A DNA stretch of 35,177 nucleotides. It comes from Bacillota bacterium. GTDB taxonomy: Bacteria; Bacillota; Desulfotomaculia; Desulfotomaculales; Desulfallaceae. The notes under the pieces are model-generated. The model was not told where the DNA came from, did no database searches, and saw only the letters and a list, made by a program, of their open reading frames with translations. A program made the position numbers and the translations under genes. The stretch covers positions 1 through 35,177 of the forward strand of contig JAKSCU010000545.1 in the NCBI GenBank assembly GCA_022360435.1, written 5' to 3'. Below are positions 31,621 through 35,177 of this stretch, piece after piece; within the stretch, counting starts at the first letter, position 1; each line of letters begins with the position of its first letter.

Positions 31621-31992
31621 ATGGCCCATCATACCAATTTCGGAACCGGTGAACACAAACTCAAAGCCATGCACGACGCCCGTTATCCCGGCGGCGTGGT
31701 TGTAGACCCCACCCCCATAACCGCGGGGGAGGAAATAACCGTTCTATACGACGGGCTGCTGGACGCCGGCGGCGCCACCCAGGTATTTCTGCATGTGGGC
31801 TTCGGCCACGCGAAACAATGGCATAACGCGCATGATTTGCGCATGTCCAGGACAGGCTGGGGCTGGGTTAAAACAATGCCCATGCCCGACGATACAAGAT
31901 TCAACTTCTGCTTCCACGACGGCGCCGGAAACTGGGACAATAACAACGGCGTCAACTGGAGTTTCGAGATTCACAACGGCAGACGCCATTAA
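31621..31992 (+). CDS. stand-alone carbohydrate-binding-module-like protein (CBM25/CBM53-like)
   Basis: 123 aa; ITVLYDGLLDAGGATQVFLHVGFG...W...M...FNFCFHDGAGNWDNNNGVNWSFEIH; no signal peptide or catalytic domain. Confidence 0.7.
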   Translation: MAHHTNFGTGEHKLKAMHDARYPGGVVVDPTPITAGEEITVLYDGLLDAGGATQVFLHVGFGHAKQWHNAHDLRMSRTGWGWVKTMPMPDDTRFNFCFHDGAGNWDNNNGVNWSFEIHNGRRH

Positions 31993-32068
31993 CAGGTCCC
32001 TCGACAGCGGCTCCGCCGGCAATAGGGAGGTTTTTTCACCCGGACGGGCATATTATTGCCGTGCCGAG

Positions 32069-32842
32069 TCATTTTATGAGCATGCTTCTCAGCCGGCTTT
32101 TAAGTTGGGCGAAAGGCAGTGTTGATGTGAGGGATAATGCCCGCGGTCGTTTAAAAGGGACATTTATTGAACCAATTATTTTGCCGGGACGTTTGCCCAT
32201 GACATAAACCTTGTCGGTTAAAAACAGCGCCTCTTCGACATCATGGGTGACAAATATAATAACCGGTTTAAAAGTCTCCCAAAGGTCGAGCAGCATCAGT
32301 TGCATGTCCGAACGCGACATAGCGTCAAGGGAAGCGAAGGGCTCGTCCATTAAAAGTATGTCGGGCTGCAGTATAAGGACCCGCGCCAAGGCTGTCCTCT
32401 GCTGCATGCCCCCGGATAATTGTTCCGGGAAAAAATCCTCGAACCCTTTTAAACCCACCATTTCCACATACCTGCGGGTTAACTCCCCAATACTGTTTTT
32501 ACTTACACCTTTACGTTTCAAGCCGTAACAAATGTTGTCCCTTACCGACAGCCAGGGGAACAGAACCGCGGACTGAAAAACCATGGCCCTTTGCGGCGAC
32601 GGTTCCAATACCGGTTTTCCCAAAAAATTGACTTGGCCTTCCTCAGCCGTTTCAAATCCGGCTATGATATTCAGCAAGGTGGACTTACCGCAGCCGCTGG
32701 GGCCGACAATAACGACAATTTCGCCCTGGCCGGCATGGAAACTTATATCGTCCAAGACCGGCAGCCGCTCATTTTTATCCGGCTCCAAATAGCTTTTGCT
32801 TATTCCGTCTATGACCAGAAGCTGTCCATGCGTGCCCGTCAT
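32069..32842 (-). CDS. ABC transporter ATP-binding protein (SsuB/TauB-like)
   Basis: GPSGCGKSTLLNIIAGFE, QLSGGMQQRTALARVLILQPDILLMDEPFASLDAM, VTHDVEEALFL. Confidence 0.92.
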   Translation of the reverse strand: MTGTHGQLLVIDGISKSYLEPDKNERLPVLDDISFHAGQGEIVVIVGPSGCGKSTLLNIIAGFETAEEGQVNFLGKPVLEPSPQRAMVFQSAVLFPWLSVRDNICYGLKRKGVSKNSIGELTRRYVEMVGLKGFEDFFPEQLSGGMQQRTALARVLILQPDILLMDEPFASLDAMSRSDMQLMLLDLWETFKPVIIFVTHDVEEALFLTDKVYVMGKRPGKIIGSINVPFKRPRALSLTSTLPFAQLKSRLRSMLIK

Positions 32843-33672
32843 TTGACGGCACCGCCCCGGGGCTGGAAATACTTAAAGCAGGTAATCAACAGCAAATCAC
32901 TTATCCGCCCCCAAAAAGCTATGCAAATCATGGAGACAAGGATCATATCCACATGTCCCAACATGCGCGCGTCCATCATAACCGCTCCCAGCCCCTGCGC
33001 CACCCCGGTGAGTTCCCCCAGGACCAGATAAGCCCATGACAACCCCAAGCCAAGCCTTAAACCAGCCAATGACGAAGCAAGGGAGGCCGGTATGACAACC
33101 GTTGTGAACAGGGTGAAATTGTTGGCGCCCAGCATTCTCCCGGCCCTCAACAAATTGGGAGACACCCCCGCCGCCCCCTGGGCCGAGTTAACGTATATAG
33201 GGAAAAAAGCCGCCAGCGCTATGAGAAACAATGTCGTCTTTTCCCCCACGCCAAACCAAACTATGGCTACAGGAAGCCAGCCGATACCAGGGATTGTTCT
33301 TATCAAATGTATGGTGGGGTCCAATGATCTCTTGGCCATGGCTATTCTGCCCGTTAAAAATCCCAGTGGAAGGCCCAAAACCGCTGCCAGGCAGAATCCG
33401 CCCAATACTCTTTTGGCGCTGGCCAGGGAATGTTCAAAAAAAGTTCCGGAGTAAGGCGTGAGCTGCCGGTTTCCCAGGACAAAATCCACGGCGTTCCTAC
33501 CCAATTCAACCGGGGATGGCAAAAGGTATCCGGGAATTTTGCCGCCCGCCGTGAGCAGGTACCACAACACAAAAAGCGTCGCCGGCAGCAACAGCCCGAT
33601 TATATCAACCCCGCTTATTGTGTCGGTACCGGTGTTGGCAAGCCTGACCCCGGGCATTCTGGATACTTTCAT
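32839..33672 (-). CDS. ABC transporter permease (SsuC/TauC-like)
   Basis: Multi-TM; AALAAFFPIYVNSAQGA...RAGRMLGANNFTLFTTVVIPASLASSLAGLRLGLGLSWAYLVLGEL (EAA loop); 4-nt overlaps with both neighbours. Confidence 0.92.
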   Translation of the reverse strand: MKVSRMPGVRLANTGTDTISGVDIIGLLLPATLFVLWYLLTAGGKIPGYLLPSPVELGRNAVDFVLGNRQLTPYSGTFFEHSLASAKRVLGGFCLAAVLGLPLGFLTGRIAMAKRSLDPTIHLIRTIPGIGWLPVAIVWFGVGEKTTLFLIALAAFFPIYVNSAQGAAGVSPNLLRAGRMLGANNFTLFTTVVIPASLASSLAGLRLGLGLSWAYLVLGELTGVAQGLGAVMMDARMLGHVDMILVSMICIAFWGRISDLLLITCFKYFQPRGGAVK

Positions 33673-34625
33673 AGTTCCAATTCCATTCGGGCTTGTTCCA
33701 CAAAACGCAGGTCGAACAGTGCTTCCATGTCCGGGATTTCAGAAATCATCCCCAGCTCTTTCATGCGCGCGGCCAGGTTCGCGGCCTGCCGAATATAGTC
33801 CTTGTCCAGGTCCCATACCAAATCGATGTTGGCTGCCGTAATATCCAACACTGCTCGGTTTGTTCCGAATCCGGCGGCCATGTCAAGCCACTCCCCGGGG
33901 TTGGCTTTAAGATATTCCGTGCTCCTGGCATGGGCTGTAACCAATTGTTGAATCAGCTCGCCATTATTGTCAATATTGGCCCTTGTAGTCAACAGGCCGG
34001 CGTTAACGGCCCCGACGCCGTTATCATAATAGGGATAAGCCAGTATACGCCCGTACCCCTTGGCCACGGCCAGCGCGGGATATGGCTCGCCGCTGCAAAA
34101 AGCATCCACCGCGCCCTGGGCAAGGGCTTGGCCCATATCAAAAAAATCGATACGTTTCAATTCCACGTCCTTTTCCGGGTCAAGCCCCGCCCTGCTTAAT
34201 GTTTCCAGCAAAAGGATGTGATGCATGGTGCCCGGCACGTAAGCTATTCTCTTGCCGCGCAAACCGGCGGGAGTATGGATGTTTGCATCATTGCGCACCA
34301 CCAGGGCGGAACATTTGTTACATAATCCGCCCACCACAACCACGGGTTCTCCCCTGGAAGCCGCGGTAATGGCAAGGGCTATGGTGGTACCGCTCATATC
34401 AAGGTCTCCGGCCAGTAGCGCCGCCTTTTGGTCGCCGGGGTTGGTAAAAGGCAATACCTCCAACTTAAAATTTGCCGGCAAATGGTTCCGGTACAGGAAA
34501 GGTTGTATTGTTTGGGCCGTCTTCCAGGTGCCCACCCTGGCTTCATTCACCGCCGCCGGCGCCTGATTTGCGCAACCGGAAAGGAGGAAAACACCGAAAA
34601 CAAAAAGCAGGGCCAGTGTGCGCAT
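33669..34625 (-). CDS. ABC transporter substrate-binding lipoprotein (SsuA/NMT1-like)
   Basis: Lipobox LLSGC; NPGDQKAALLAGDLDMSG, GLRGKRIAYVPGT, ALAQGAVDAFCSGEPYPALAV. Confidence 0.88.
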   Translation of the reverse strand: MRTLALLFVFGVFLLSGCANQAPAAVNEARVGTWKTAQTIQPFLYRNHLPANFKLEVLPFTNPGDQKAALLAGDLDMSGTTIALAITAASRGEPVVVVGGLCNKCSALVVRNDANIHTPAGLRGKRIAYVPGTMHHILLLETLSRAGLDPEKDVELKRIDFFDMGQALAQGAVDAFCSGEPYPALAVAKGYGRILAYPYYDNGVGAVNAGLLTTRANIDNNGELIQQLVTAHARSTEYLKANPGEWLDMAAGFGTNRAVLDITAANIDLVWDLDKDYIRQAANLAARMKELGMISEIPDMEALFDLRFVEQARMELEL

Positions 34626-34640
34626 ACCCGTCGCCCCCTT

Positions 34641-35177
34641 TTACCATGTCTTATAGCCCGCCCTTTCAAACAACTCCTTGGCCTGGCCCAGGCCGAAACA
34701 GCGCCATTCGTCACGGGAATTGCCGGTATCTCTCGGCACCGCGCCGTTTTCCACCACCACGAGGTTCGCCCCCCATTCCAACGCCAGCGGCGCGGGGGGG
34801 TGAACACAAATATCCGGAGCATTCCGGCCGGCGGCCAGACGCGTAACCGCCACCACCTGGGCCAGCCTGCGCTCGGAGACAGCGGGCAAACCGCCCAGCG
34901 GAGTGCCTTGCACCGGAACCCTGGCCATAGCCCCGGTTAAAGCGGCGCCGTATTTCATGCCTGTTAAAAATGTATCCGCAATTTCTTCCGCCGAGTGTTC
35001 AACCCCAACTGGTTCGACCAAGTAAGCCAATTTTAAAGACGAGTTTTTTATTACCTCCAGGGTGGCTGTCCTTTCTTGGGGGTTAAACCTTGTATCGGCG
35101 CCTTCCCCGAGCCGGAGCGTGTGGTAAGCAATCTGAAATCCGGCTTTTAAAAGGCGCTCGGCGTCAACCCGATCAAA
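34641..35177 (-). CDS. C-terminal part of a BioB-like radical SAM protein (truncated by window edge)
   Basis: Frame is open to the window end: FDRVDAERLLKAGFQIAYHTLRLGEGADTRFNPQERTATLEVIKNSSLKLAYLVEPVGVEH...MARVPVQGTPLGGLPAVSERRLAQVVAVTRLAAG; biotin-synthase-like C-terminal pattern, N-terminal CxxxCxxC not in view. Confidence 0.6.
   Translation of the reverse strand, partial: FDRVDAERLLKAGFQIAYHTLRLGEGADTRFNPQERTATLEVIKNSSLKLAYLVEPVGVEHSAEEIADTFLTGMKYGAALTGAMARVPVQGTPLGGLPAVSERRLAQVVAVTRLAAGRNAPDICVHPPAPLALEWGANLVVVENGAVPRDTGNSRDEWRCFGLGQAKELFERAGYKTW

Overview
The window looks like a Firmicute (probably Peptococcaceae / Desulfotomaculum-Pelotomaculum-like; inferred from gene content only) housekeeping region. 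From left to right: two small membrane-protein genes; a DUF362 ferredoxin-like gene (-); hpt; guaA; a ykkC-family (probable PRPP) riboswitch upstream of purB; a purine block purB-purC-purF-purM-purN-purH-purD; a YerC/YecD TrpR-like gene; a histidine block hisD-C-B-H-A-F-I; pcrA; ligA; gatC-gatA-gatB; an HdrD/GlpC-like CCG-domain Fe-S protein; a NifV/homocitrate-synthase-like gene next to an NAD-type isocitrate dehydrogenase; a stand-alone CBM-like protein; and on the minus strand an SsuABC/TauABC-like ABC transporter following a truncated BioB-like radical SAM gene. The least explained structure is a dispersed composite repeat. One part is a terminator-like hairpin with a conserved loop (TTCRGTTCCCTCTG). 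The other is a ~57-61 bp nested-palindrome core (TACTYTT..CCTTGAATCCGGCCATTAATATGGCCGG..GTATRCTTTCC..AARAGTA). Its stems show compensatory and G-U changes between copies, which suggests selection on RNA or cruciform structure. Copies lie after purH, hisI, pcrA, gatB and the HdrD-like gene. All calls are by eye from the sequence; no searches were run.
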